A stretch of DNA of 64,000 nucleotides. Origin: Halospeciosus flavus. Its GTDB lineage: Archaea > Halobacteriota > Halobacteria > Halobacteriales > Halobacteriaceae. Numbering within the stretch: the stretch's first letter is position 1; each line of letters opens with the position of its first letter. The notes under the pieces were generated by a model that had not been told where the DNA came from, made no database searches, and saw nothing but the letters and a program-made list of their open reading frames with translations. Shown piece after piece: positions 54,284-61,781 of the stretch. Position numbers and translations under genes: made by a program. The DNA is taken from assembly GCF_029814175.1 (NCBI RefSeq), contig NZ_CP122312.1, positions 1,364,001-1,428,000 on the forward strand. The letters run 5' to 3'.

Positions 54284-54982
54284 ATGAGCCGTCCAACCGA
54301 CGCGGTCCTCGACGGGCCGACCGGCGAGTGGTTGGCCGACCACGCGAAACTCGTGACGGCCGTCCTCTCGGTGGTCGGCTACGGACTCGTGGCCTCGGCG
54401 TTCGCCGGCGTGATCCCGTTGTTCCCCGACCTCACGCGCGCACAGGTACTCCTCTTCTCCGACCTCATCGCCGTCGTGAACACCACCGCGCTGGTCGTCC
54501 TCCTCGTCGGATGGCGCGCGATTCGCCGCGGGGACGTCGCCCGCCACCGACGGGCGATGGTGACGACGTTCCTCCTCATCTGCGTCTTCCTCGTCCTCTA
54601 CCTCTGGAAGGTCGGTGGTGGCTTCGAGAAGTCCATCGTCATCCGGCAGGGACAGTTCCTAGACCAGTACGCGGGCGTCGTCGAACCGCTCTACCTCCTG
54701 ATGCTCGCGGTCCACATCGTCCTCTCCGTCGTCGCGGTGCCGGTCGTCCTCTACGCCATCCTCCTCGGACTCACCCACCCGCCCGACGAACTCGGCGACA
54801 CCGCCCACCCGCGCGTCGGCCGCGTCGCGGCGTTCGCGTGGGGACTCAGCCTCTTCCTCGGCGTCGTCACCTACGTCTTGCTCAACCACGTCTACTCGTG
54901 GGAGGCGATGGAGCGCGGTCTCCTCGTGCTCCTCGCAGCACCCGGCCTCCGTGTCCGGTGCGGACTCGACGGCGAGGAGTAG
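54284..54982 (+). CDS. DUF420 membrane protein
   Basis: 232 residues with six predicted helices. FSDLIAVVNTTALVVLLVGWRAIRRGDVARHRRAMVTTFLLI and the His-containing loop VEPLYLLMLAVHIVLSV are typical of DUF420, a family often near cytochrome oxidase genes and possibly helping heme or copper handling. Conserved His residues (HRRAM, AVHIV, TAHPRVGR) would suit metal or heme binding; this is inferred. It sits near the heme synthase and oxidase cluster here. Confidence 0.9.
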   Translation: MSRPTDAVLDGPTGEWLADHAKLVTAVLSVVGYGLVASAFAGVIPLFPDLTRAQVLLFSDLIAVVNTTALVVLLVGWRAIRRGDVARHRRAMVTTFLLICVFLVLYLWKVGGGFEKSIVIRQGQFLDQYAGVVEPLYLLMLAVHIVLSVVAVPVVLYAILLGLTHPPDELGDTAHPRVGRVAAFAWGLSLFLGVVTYVLLNHVYSWEAMERGLLVLLAAPGLRVRCGLDGEE

Positions 54983-54992
54983 GCCCGAGTCG

Positions 54993-55739
54993 CTACTCCG
55001 ACGCCCACGGCAGCATCCGCGTCGCGAGCGCGAAGAACGCGACCGCGAGGACGCAGACGACGACGAACTCACCGAGGACGGACCCGCCGGCGTAGGTCGC
55101 CTGTCGAACCCCCCGCGCGAAGTAAGTGAGCGGCGAGAGGTCGAGGAGCGGTCGGAACCAGGCGGGGAACAGCGACGGTTCGACGAACGTATCGGAGAGG
55201 AAGAGGAGCGGGAGTGCGACGCCGTTCGACATGGAGATGGCGCCGTCCCGCGAGTCCGCGAGGCTACCGAGGATGGCCCCGACGCCGCAGAAGAGGACCG
55301 AAGTGACGACGACGAAGGCCGCGAGCCACGGCGAGAGGGCGAACGACGCGCCGAGCACGAGCAACGCGACGACGAGCGCCACCGCGGCGACGACGATGAG
55401 CGCGACGTTCACCAGCGTCTGAGCGAGCAGCCACTCCCACTCCGCGAGCGGTGTCGTCGCGAGTTTCTCGAATCGGTTGCCCTCGACGTGGCGGGCGACT
55501 TCGCTTCCGACCCGGGAGAGCGGCGTGAAGAGGACGACGACGGCGAGGTACGCGGGGACGTAGTAGCCGGTCGGCTTCGAGAAGAGTCCACCGCCAGTCG
55601 GCTGGACGCGGATGAGTCCCGCGAAGATGGCGATGAGCAAGACCGGGAAGAAGAACGTGAAGAAGACCGCCGTCCGCCGCCGGAGGAACGACCGGGCGGA
55701 CGCGACGAACTCCGCACCGACGCGGTCGACCGCACTCAT
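54993..55739 (-). CDS. ABC-2 type exporter permease
   Basis: 248 residues from the ATG at 55739, which overlaps the ATPase stop by 4 nt. The N-terminal helix (VFFTFFFPVLLIAIFAGLI), a broad extracellular loop, then about five more helices; VEGNRFEKLATTPLAEWEW and FLSDTFVEPSLFPAWFRPLLDLSPLTYFARGVRQ are ABC2_membrane signatures. It partners with the ATPase just upstream. Cargo unknown. Confidence 0.92.
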   Translation of the reverse strand: MSAVDRVGAEFVASARSFLRRRTAVFFTFFFPVLLIAIFAGLIRVQPTGGGLFSKPTGYYVPAYLAVVVLFTPLSRVGSEVARHVEGNRFEKLATTPLAEWEWLLAQTLVNVALIVVAAVALVVALLVLGASFALSPWLAAFVVVTSVLFCGVGAILGSLADSRDGAISMSNGVALPLLFLSDTFVEPSLFPAWFRPLLDLSPLTYFARGVRQATYAGGSVLGEFVVVCVLAVAFFALATRMLPWASE

Positions 55740-56656
55740 GCGACGACCTCCTCCTCTGTCTCCTCGACGACGTCGACGCGGTCCCCGGCGAGCGCGAGGT
55801 AGACGTCTTCGAGGTCCGGTTCGGACCACGAGAGCGACTCGAAGTCGAGTCCGCGCTCCGCGAACGCCGAGGCGACGTCACCGATCTCGGTCGGGTCGAC
55901 GCCCTCGAAGACGAGCGCCCCGTCGGCGCGTTCGGGGGTGTACCGGGACTCCTCGAAGTCGGCGGGGACGGCGTCGGTCTCGACGTCGAGCGAGGGTGCG
56001 CCGCCGTACTCGGCGACGAGTTCGTCGGGAGAGCCACTCGCGACGAGTGCCCCGTCGGCGAGGAGACCGACGCGGTCGGCGAGTCGCTCGGCCTCGGCCA
56101 TGTAGTGTGTCGTGAGGAAGATCGTCGTCCCGCCGGCGGCGAGGTCCTCGAACAGCGTCCAGAGCGCCTGCCGGCCGGCCGGGTCGACGCCCGTCGTGGG
56201 TTCGTCGAGGAAGAGGACGTCGGGGTCGTTGACGAGCGAAGCGGCGACGCAGGTCCGTCGCTTCTCCCCACCAGAGAGGTCCGTGTACCAGGTGTCGGTT
56301 CGTGGGTCGATCCCGACTTCGTCGAGGAGCGTGTCCGGGTCGCGTGCGCCCTCGTACAGGCCGGCGTAGTAGGAGACGAGTTCTCCGGGAGTGAGTCGCT
56401 CTGGCGGGTCGAAGTCCTGTGGGAGCAGACCGAGTCGCTCGCGGGCCGACTCGGCAGGCGGGTCGCCCATGAGCGAGACGCTTCCCGAGTCGGGGCGTCG
56501 GGTCCCGGTCAGACACCGCGTGAGCGTCGTCTTCCCCGCACCGTTCGGGCCGACGAGCGCGAACACCTCGCCGGCGTCGACGGCGAGCGAGATCCCGTCT
56601 AGGGCGACGGTGTCGCCGTACGTCTCGTGTACGTCGTCGGCGACGACTACAGACAT
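55736..56656 (-). CDS. ABC exporter ATPase
   Basis: 306 residues. Walker A GPNGAGKTTLTR (near 38), signature LSGGEKRR, Walker B VLFLDEPTTG, His in TTHYMAEAERL. The C-terminal 80 residues form the small domain seen in ABC-2-linked (DrrA/CcmA-like) ATPases. With the permease it forms a two-gene efflux system; the neighbouring heme synthase is 40 nt further along the minus strand upstream, so joint regulation is possible. Confidence 0.93.
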   Translation of the reverse strand: MSVVVADDVHETYGDTVALDGISLAVDAGEVFALVGPNGAGKTTLTRCLTGTRRPDSGSVSLMGDPPAESARERLGLLPQDFDPPERLTPGELVSYYAGLYEGARDPDTLLDEVGIDPRTDTWYTDLSGGEKRRTCVAASLVNDPDVLFLDEPTTGVDPAGRQALWTLFEDLAAGGTTIFLTTHYMAEAERLADRVGLLADGALVASGSPDELVAEYGGAPSLDVETDAVPADFEESRYTPERADGALVFEGVDPTEIGDVASAFAERGLDFESLSWSEPDLEDVYLALAGDRVDVVEETEEEVVA

Positions 56657-56695
56657 GTCTCGTGGTGTGGCGGGCGCGGGAGTAAGGGTTCCGTT

Positions 56696-58075
56696 TTAGA
56701 GGACGAGCGCGTCGACGACGACCGCGACCAGGAGTGCACCGAGGTAGGCGTTCGAGGCGTGGAACGAGCGCATCGCGGCCGATCGGTCGCGCTCGCGGTG
56801 GAGGCGGACGGCGGCCCAGAGGAACAACGCACCGAAGACGAGCGTCGTCAACGCGTAGAGCGCACCGAGGCGGGCGGCGAGTCCGAGGACGGCCGCGCTG
56901 GCGAGCGTCGCGCCCAGGTAGAGGACGACGTGTTTCCGAGTCGTCGCCTCGCCCCGGACGACCGGCATCATCGGGAAGCCGCCGGCCGCGTAGTCGTCCT
57001 TGTAGGCGAGCGCGAGATTGTAGAAGTGCGCCGGCGTCCAGAGGAAGATGACGGCCGCGAGCGCGAGGGCGGGGAGTCCGACGTCGCCGGTGACGGCCGC
57101 CCACCCGATGAGCGCGGGCAGCGACCCCGCGAATCCACCGATGACCGTGTTCTGGACGGTGTTGGGCTTCAGAACGAGCGTGTAGACGACGCTGTAGAAG
57201 AGGATGGCGACGAGACCGAGGACGGCCGCGAGGAGGTTGACCTGCCAGAACGCGGCGAGCGAGGCGGCGGCGAGACCGAGTCCGAACACCAGCGCGTTAC
57301 GTGGCGGGACGCGGTCGGTCGCGAGTGGTCGGTCGGCCGTCCGGTCCATCTTCTGGTCCTTCTCGCGTTCGAGGACGTGGTTGAACGTCCCGCTCGCGCC
57401 GATGGAGAGGACTCCGCCGAGGAGCGTCCAGAGGACGGTCCGTGCCGAGAGCGTCGGACCGGCGGCGAGGGCCATCCCGGCGGAGGCGACGAGACAGAGC
57501 AGCCACATCAGCCGAGGCTTCATCAGTCGGAAGTAGGCGTGGGCCGTCGCGAGCGGGCCGGACGATGGGGGTTCCGGGTCGTCGGCGCCGCGCGGAGCAC
57601 CGCTGGACTCGGCGGACGGGAGGTGGGCGGTACGCGCCTCGAGCGTCCAGGCGAGCGCGAGGACGAGACCGGCGAGGATGGTGACGCCGAGGAGGAGGTG
57701 GGCGCCGGAGACGAGTGCCGCCGATCCGGTGGTCGCGGCGAACGCGCCGATACCGACCTGGACCGGGTAGGCGAGGGCCGCGACGAGGATGGCTGCGCGG
57801 ACCCGACGGGACTCGCCGCCGCGGACGGCGAGCCACGCGACGCCCACGACGAGGGCGCCGACGACCACTGCGAGGGCGCGGTGCGCCCAGACGATCGCGA
57901 GCGAGGGCGACGAGAGTGCGAACCACTCCCCGTTACAGGCGGGCCAGGTCGGGCAAGCGTGGGCGGCGTCGGTCAGCGCCGTCGTCGCACCGAGGACGAG
58001 CAGGGCGTAGACGCCGACGGTCGCCGCCGCGAGCAGGCCGACGAAACCGAGACGGGAGTGGAGACGCACGGTCAC
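56696..58075 (-). CDS. ctaB: Heme A synthase / heme O synthase fusion (CtaA-CtaB)
   Basis: 459 residues. The N-terminal 150 (four helices) resemble half-size archaeal CtaA: HACPTWPACNGEWF with a Cys pair, IVWAHRALAV and SGAHLLLGV with candidate heme-ligand His. From about 180 on it is UbiA/CtaB: SGTFNHVLEREKDQKMDRTADRPLA (first prenyl-diphosphate Asp motif) and FYNLALAYKDDYAAGGFPMMP (second motif). So one protein may farnesylate heme B to heme O and oxidise it to heme A for the oxidase encoded next door. Divergent from coxB (112-nt spacer). Confidence 0.9.
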   Translation of the reverse strand: MTVRLHSRLGFVGLLAAATVGVYALLVLGATTALTDAAHACPTWPACNGEWFALSSPSLAIVWAHRALAVVVGALVVGVAWLAVRGGESRRVRAAILVAALAYPVQVGIGAFAATTGSAALVSGAHLLLGVTILAGLVLALAWTLEARTAHLPSAESSGAPRGADDPEPPSSGPLATAHAYFRLMKPRLMWLLCLVASAGMALAAGPTLSARTVLWTLLGGVLSIGASGTFNHVLEREKDQKMDRTADRPLATDRVPPRNALVFGLGLAAASLAAFWQVNLLAAVLGLVAILFYSVVYTLVLKPNTVQNTVIGGFAGSLPALIGWAAVTGDVGLPALALAAVIFLWTPAHFYNLALAYKDDYAAGGFPMMPVVRGEATTRKHVVLYLGATLASAAVLGLAARLGALYALTTLVFGALFLWAAVRLHRERDRSAAMRSFHASNAYLGALLVAVVVDALVL

Positions 58076-58149
58076 GATGAGAGACCGTTGCGGCTACGGC
58101 TACTTATTGTCCTCGCATCCTCGGGCGCGCGACCGTCGGGAAATGGGTC

Positions 58150-58159
58150 AGCTATTTAT
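58150..58159 (+). promoter_or_regulatory. TATA box of coxB
   Basis: The sequence gctatttatgg lies about 30 nt before the coxB ATG at 58188 and is the only AT-rich element in the divergent spacer 58076-58187. Confidence 0.55.
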
Positions 58160-58187
58160 GGGACACCGACGCAACGTACACGTAGTA

Positions 58188-59021
58188 ATGAGAGGTAAGC
58201 GGTACGCGCTGTTCTTCTCGGCCCTGGCGGCGTTCCTCGTCGCGGGCGTCAGCCCCGCGGCCGCCGAGCCGTTGAGCAACACCGCGCGGTACATCGACAA
58301 CGTGAGCAACCTCCTGCTCGCCGCGGCACTTCCCATCACCCTCCTCGTCGAGGGCATCCTCGCGTACGTCGTCTGGAAGTTCCGCAAGACCGAGGAGGCG
58401 AAGCCCACGAAGGAGAACCGACGACTCGAAATCACCTGGACCGTCGCGACCGCGGTCGTCCTCCTGTTCGTCGGCGTCGCCGCGTACGGAGCGATGGCCC
58501 AACCCTCCGTGACGGCCACGCAGACGACCTATCAGAACGCCGTCGACGACGGCGCCGTGCAAGTCGACATCATCGGGGTCCAGTGGTACTGGAAGGCCGA
58601 GTACCCCGAACACAACATCAGCTACACGGCGAACATGCAGGACAAACCCATCGTCGTGCCGGCCGAGCGCCAACTCGCCATCATGACCACCGCGACAGAC
58701 GTCATCCACGCGGTCCACATCCCGGCGCTCAAACTGAAGAAAGACTCCATACCCGGACAGAAGAACTACATCGTGACGACCATCAACTCCGAGGCCATCC
58801 GCGACGACCCGTACGTCCTCTACTGTGCGGAGTTCTGCGGTGCGGGCCACTCGAACATGCTCGCCGGCTTCAAGGTCGTCTCCCAGCAGGAGTACCAGAA
58901 CTGGGTCGAACAGCAGACGTCCAGTGGCTCCGGCTCGGGCGCTAGCTCCGGTTCCTCGGGGACCGCGAACAACTCCTCCGCGAGTGTCGCCGCCCCGTCG
59001 GCCGGTCAGTTGGCGGCCTAA
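58188..59021 (+). CDS. coxB: Cytochrome c oxidase subunit II (CuA)
   Basis: 277 residues from the ATG at 58188. A Sec-type signal (AFLVAGVSPAAAEP), two membrane helices (about residues 36-60 and 80-105), then a cupredoxin domain. The CuA ligands are seen in DVIHAVHIP (His) and YCAEFCGAGHSNM (two Cys, Glu, His, Met), so the electron-entry site is complete. It takes electrons from a blue-copper donor or cytochrome for subunit I. A Ser/Gly-rich, low-complexity C-terminal tail follows the CuA domain. A TATA lies 30 nt upstream. Confidence 0.95.
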   Translation: MRGKRYALFFSALAAFLVAGVSPAAAEPLSNTARYIDNVSNLLLAAALPITLLVEGILAYVVWKFRKTEEAKPTKENRRLEITWTVATAVVLLFVGVAAYGAMAQPSVTATQTTYQNAVDDGAVQVDIIGVQWYWKAEYPEHNISYTANMQDKPIVVPAERQLAIMTTATDVIHAVHIPALKLKKDSIPGQKNYIVTTINSEAIRDDPYVLYCAEFCGAGHSNMLAGFKVVSQQEYQNWVEQQTSSGSGSGASSGSSGTANNSSASVAAPSAGQLAA

Positions 59022-59860
59022 GTCGGTCGAAGCCGCTCGCACTCTCCTTCCGTCACTTCGACTGTCCCCGTCCCTTCGTCAGTCTCGACGACGAGCGCGC
59101 CCGTCTCCGTCACACGCGCTGCCCGTCCGACTACTTCCTCACCCCCACGGATCTGTACGCGGACGCGCTCGCCGAGCGTCACGCTCCGTTCGCGCCACGC
59201 GTCGAGTGCCTCGGCGAATCCGTCCGCGGTCTCGACGACTTCCGCCCAGTGGAGGAGTTTGCCGTGGAGTATCGCCGCGACCTCGACGGGGTCGACTGGC
59301 TCGCCGCGTTCGTCGCGAAGTGTCGCGACGGCACGGTCCGTCTCCAGGTCGGCGGGCGCGAGGTCGGCGTTGACGCCGATGCCCATCACGACGAACGAGA
59401 GGTCCGCCGACTCGGGGTCGGTCCCGGGGAGGACTTCGTCGACCGGCTTACCCGCGACCGGGACCTCGTCGACGACCGCTTCCGTGAGGACGCCGGCGAT
59501 CTTCTTCGCTTCGGTACCGTCAGCCGTGACGAGGACGTCGTTTGGCCACTTCAGCCCCGCCTCGACGCCGAACGACTCGGCGGTCTCCGCGGCGGCTAGC
59601 CCACCGGCGAAGGTGAGTCGGCCGACGTGTGCGGGCGAGAAGTCGGGACGGAGGAGCGTACTCGACCAGACGCCACCCTCGGGCGAGACCCAGACGTTAC
59701 CAGTCCGTCCGCGGCCGGCCGTCTGCTCGTCGGCGACGACGAACGTTCCGTGGGGTTCGCCGGCGCGGCCGAGTTGCCGAGCGACGTCGTTGGTACTAGG
59801 TAGCGTGTCGTGGTGTTCGACGGGCGCGGCGACGCGCGCGTCGAGTGCGTCGGGGTCCAT
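59018..59860 (-). CDS. birA: Biotin-[acetyl/propionyl-CoA carboxylase] ligase
   Basis: 280 residues. LPSTNDVARQL, the adenylate-forming GRGRTGNVWVSPEGGVWSSTLLRP and WPNDVLV then KKIAGVLTEA are the BirA/HPL catalytic motifs; GIGVNAD follows, and the C-terminal SH3-like domain (VRVQIRGGEEVVGRAARVTETGALVVE) is present. No N-terminal winged helix, so probably not a repressor. It attaches biotin to carboxylase carriers. It overlaps the coxB tail by 4 nt, converging, and interrupts the oxidase cluster without a functional link. Confidence 0.93.
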   Translation of the reverse strand: MDPDALDARVAAPVEHHDTLPSTNDVARQLGRAGEPHGTFVVADEQTAGRGRTGNVWVSPEGGVWSSTLLRPDFSPAHVGRLTFAGGLAAAETAESFGVEAGLKWPNDVLVTADGTEAKKIAGVLTEAVVDEVPVAGKPVDEVLPGTDPESADLSFVVMGIGVNADLAPADLETDRAVATLRDERGEPVDPVEVAAILHGKLLHWAEVVETADGFAEALDAWRERSVTLGERVRVQIRGGEEVVGRAARVTETGALVVETDEGTGTVEVTEGECERLRPT

Positions 59861-59911
59861 AGTGTGGTCTCGGTCCCGACGTAGCGAACGGACGGAGAAG
59901 AGTGTAGTCCT

Positions 59912-60784
59912 TCAGTGGGCGCCGAGGCCGAGTTCCGCGCCGGCGTAGAGGACGGCGACGAGGAACAGCCAGACGGCGTCGACGAAGTGCCAGTACCACG
60001 AGACCGTGGTCACGGCGACGTGGCGCTCGGCGGAGAACTGCCCGCGCGCCGCGCGGAAGAGGATGACGCCGATGAGGAAGACACCCAGCGAGACGTGGAG
60101 ACCGTGGAGGCCGGTCAGTCCGAAGAAGGCGCTCGCGTAGATGCCCGAAGTGAGCGTGAAGCCGGCGTGCTCGATGAGTTCGAAGTACTCGTAGGCCTGC
60201 CCAGCGAGGAAGACGAGACCGATGACGAAGGTGAGACCGAGCCAGCGCATGAACGCGTCCTTGTTCCCGCGCTGGAGTTGCTTCTCGGCCCAGTGGTAGG
60301 TGAAACTGGACGTGACCAGCAGGAGCGTGTTGACGACGACGAGCGCCCCGAGGACGCCGCCGTGGGGGAGGATTTCGGCGGACCACGCGCCCGAACGGAT
60401 GAAGAAGTAGTAGACGAATCCGGCGCTGAACGTCGCGATGTCGGTCGCGAGGAACAGCAACATCCCCATCCGGAGCGACTTCCCCTCGTTGTGGGAGGTG
60501 TCCTCCCAGAAGTGACTGGAGAAGGCGTGGTACATCCACCCGAAGAGGCTGAACACGAATCCGGCGGCCGAGACGCCGAAGACGCCGAGGCCGATGCTCT
60601 TGGGGAGGAGCGGCGATTCACCCATGCCGAGCACGTACAGCGACGCCCCGACGTAGATTCCGGTCACGGCGACGGCGGCGAAGAAGGGCCACCAGCTCGC
60701 CTCACCGTACCCACGTGGGAAGTCACGGACGGCCGGGAGGAAGCCGTGGTGGCCGTGCTCGTCTGATTCGTCCGTTGCGGTCAT
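59912..60784 (-). CDS. coxC: Cytochrome c oxidase subunit III
   Basis: 290 residues from the ATG at 60784 (MTATDESDEHGHHGFLP), seven helices. FSSHFWEDTSHNEGKSLRMGMLLFLATDIATFSAGFVYYFF, FTYHWAEKQLQRGNKDAFMRWLGLT, GLHGLHVSLGVFLIGVI and VTTVSWYWHFVDAVWLFLVAVLY are the COX3 landmarks. It has no redox centre; it stabilises the core and proton uptake. Transcribed opposite to coxB and coxA, as is common for haloarchaeal gene order. Confidence 0.95.
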   Translation of the reverse strand: MTATDESDEHGHHGFLPAVRDFPRGYGEASWWPFFAAVAVTGIYVGASLYVLGMGESPLLPKSIGLGVFGVSAAGFVFSLFGWMYHAFSSHFWEDTSHNEGKSLRMGMLLFLATDIATFSAGFVYYFFIRSGAWSAEILPHGGVLGALVVVNTLLLVTSSFTYHWAEKQLQRGNKDAFMRWLGLTFVIGLVFLAGQAYEYFELIEHAGFTLTSGIYASAFFGLTGLHGLHVSLGVFLIGVILFRAARGQFSAERHVAVTTVSWYWHFVDAVWLFLVAVLYAGAELGLGAH

Positions 60785-60881
60785 GTACCGGGAGTTGTGC
60801 GGCCCCCACCAAAAATCCTCCCAACCGTTCTCACGGCACGGGAGCGACACGCTTCTTACGCTCGACTGCCAACTCGTGTCC

Positions 60882-61241
60882 ATGGAAGAACAACCGGGCC
60901 TGAGTAGCCAGTACCGGAAGTCGAGTCCGTGGCCGATGTTCGTCGCGCTCGGACTCGTCCTCTCGGAGTTCGGCGTGTTCATGGGCGGCCCGTTCGTCCC
61001 CGTCGCCGTCGGCGGGGTCCTCATCCTCGAAGCGAGCGTCGCCGGAATCCTCCGCGAGTCCGGGTACACCCGGTCGCTGTGGCCGTCCGCGCTGGGCCTC
61101 GGCGCGCTCGTCGGCGCCGCGGGCGGACTGCTGCTCGTCCTGACGACGTACCACACGCGCGCGCTCTCGCTCGTCGGCGCGGGAGCCATCGCACTCGTCG
61201 CCGGAGTCGTCCTCTTCCTCGTGGAGTCGAAGCGTCTCTGA
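60882..61241 (+). CDS. Small membrane protein near cox genes (DUF7541-like)
   Basis: 119 residues from the ATG at 60882 (MEEQPGLSSQYRKSSPWPMFV), four hydrophobic helices. It begins divergently to coxC (97-nt spacer). The family name is from memory; it is repeatedly found beside haloarchaeal oxidase genes, suggesting an accessory or assembly role. No cofactor motif is visible. Confidence 0.8.
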   Translation: MEEQPGLSSQYRKSSPWPMFVALGLVLSEFGVFMGGPFVPVAVGGVLILEASVAGILRESGYTRSLWPSALGLGALVGAAGGLLLVLTTYHTRALSLVGAGAIALVAGVVLFLVESKRL

Positions 61242-61432
61242 CGCTCACTCCCGTTCTACCTTCACGCTCTCGCCTCGCTCACTACCGTTCTTCGTGCTAC
61301 ACTCGCGTTCTCGCCTCGCTGTCGCTCGGCGAACTTCCGCTGGACAAGTCCAGCGGCGTTTTCGCTCGCTCACTACCGTTCGCTCCCGAAAACCACCAAG
61401 GTATATTTGGACGGCCCACACACGTCTGCGTA
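61242..61432 (+). promoter_or_regulatory. Spacer with repeats and TATA box of the next gene
   Basis: No gene in 191 nt. A segment of about 15 nt (cgctcactaccgttc) occurs twice, near 61276 and 61367. A strong TATA-like gtatatttgg at 61401-61410 lies about 28 nt before the ATG at 61433, indicating a leaderless transcript. Confidence 0.6.
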
Positions 61433-61711
61433 ATGAGTAACGGAAGCAACGAACCATCCCTCTGGAACAAAGAGGTCCTCCTCGACCTCGTAGTCAACTT
61501 CGTACCGCTGTTCATCATCCTCTTCTTCGTCGGCCTCTTCTGGGTGTTCAACCCGTGGGGCGCGGAGTCGACGCTCGGGCGCATCCTCCAGTACGCCATC
61601 CTCGTGCTCTCGTTCGTCGGACTCGCCATCCTCACCTACGTCTCCGCGAAGAAGATCGAGGGCGCGGAGCACGACTACGGCGAGGGCGAGAACGTCGTCG
61701 CCGAGGAGTGA
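61433..61711 (+). CDS. Small two-helix membrane protein (DUF6684-like)
   Basis: 92 residues: two membrane helices (about 20-40 and 53-72) and an acidic Glu-rich tail (DYGEGENVVAEE). It lies just before coxA on the same strand (70-nt gap) and looks like a haloarchaeal oxidase accessory subunit; the DUF name is from memory. Promoter described under the preceding spacer. Confidence 0.83.
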   Translation: MSNGSNEPSLWNKEVLLDLVVNFVPLFIILFFVGLFWVFNPWGAESTLGRILQYAILVLSFVGLAILTYVSAKKIEGAEHDYGEGENVVAEE

Positions 61712-61781
61712 AGAACCGCCGGCCGGAATCCGGTCGAAGGAAACCCTATCTTTCTTTACTGTGGCCTCCCCACGGCTACCT

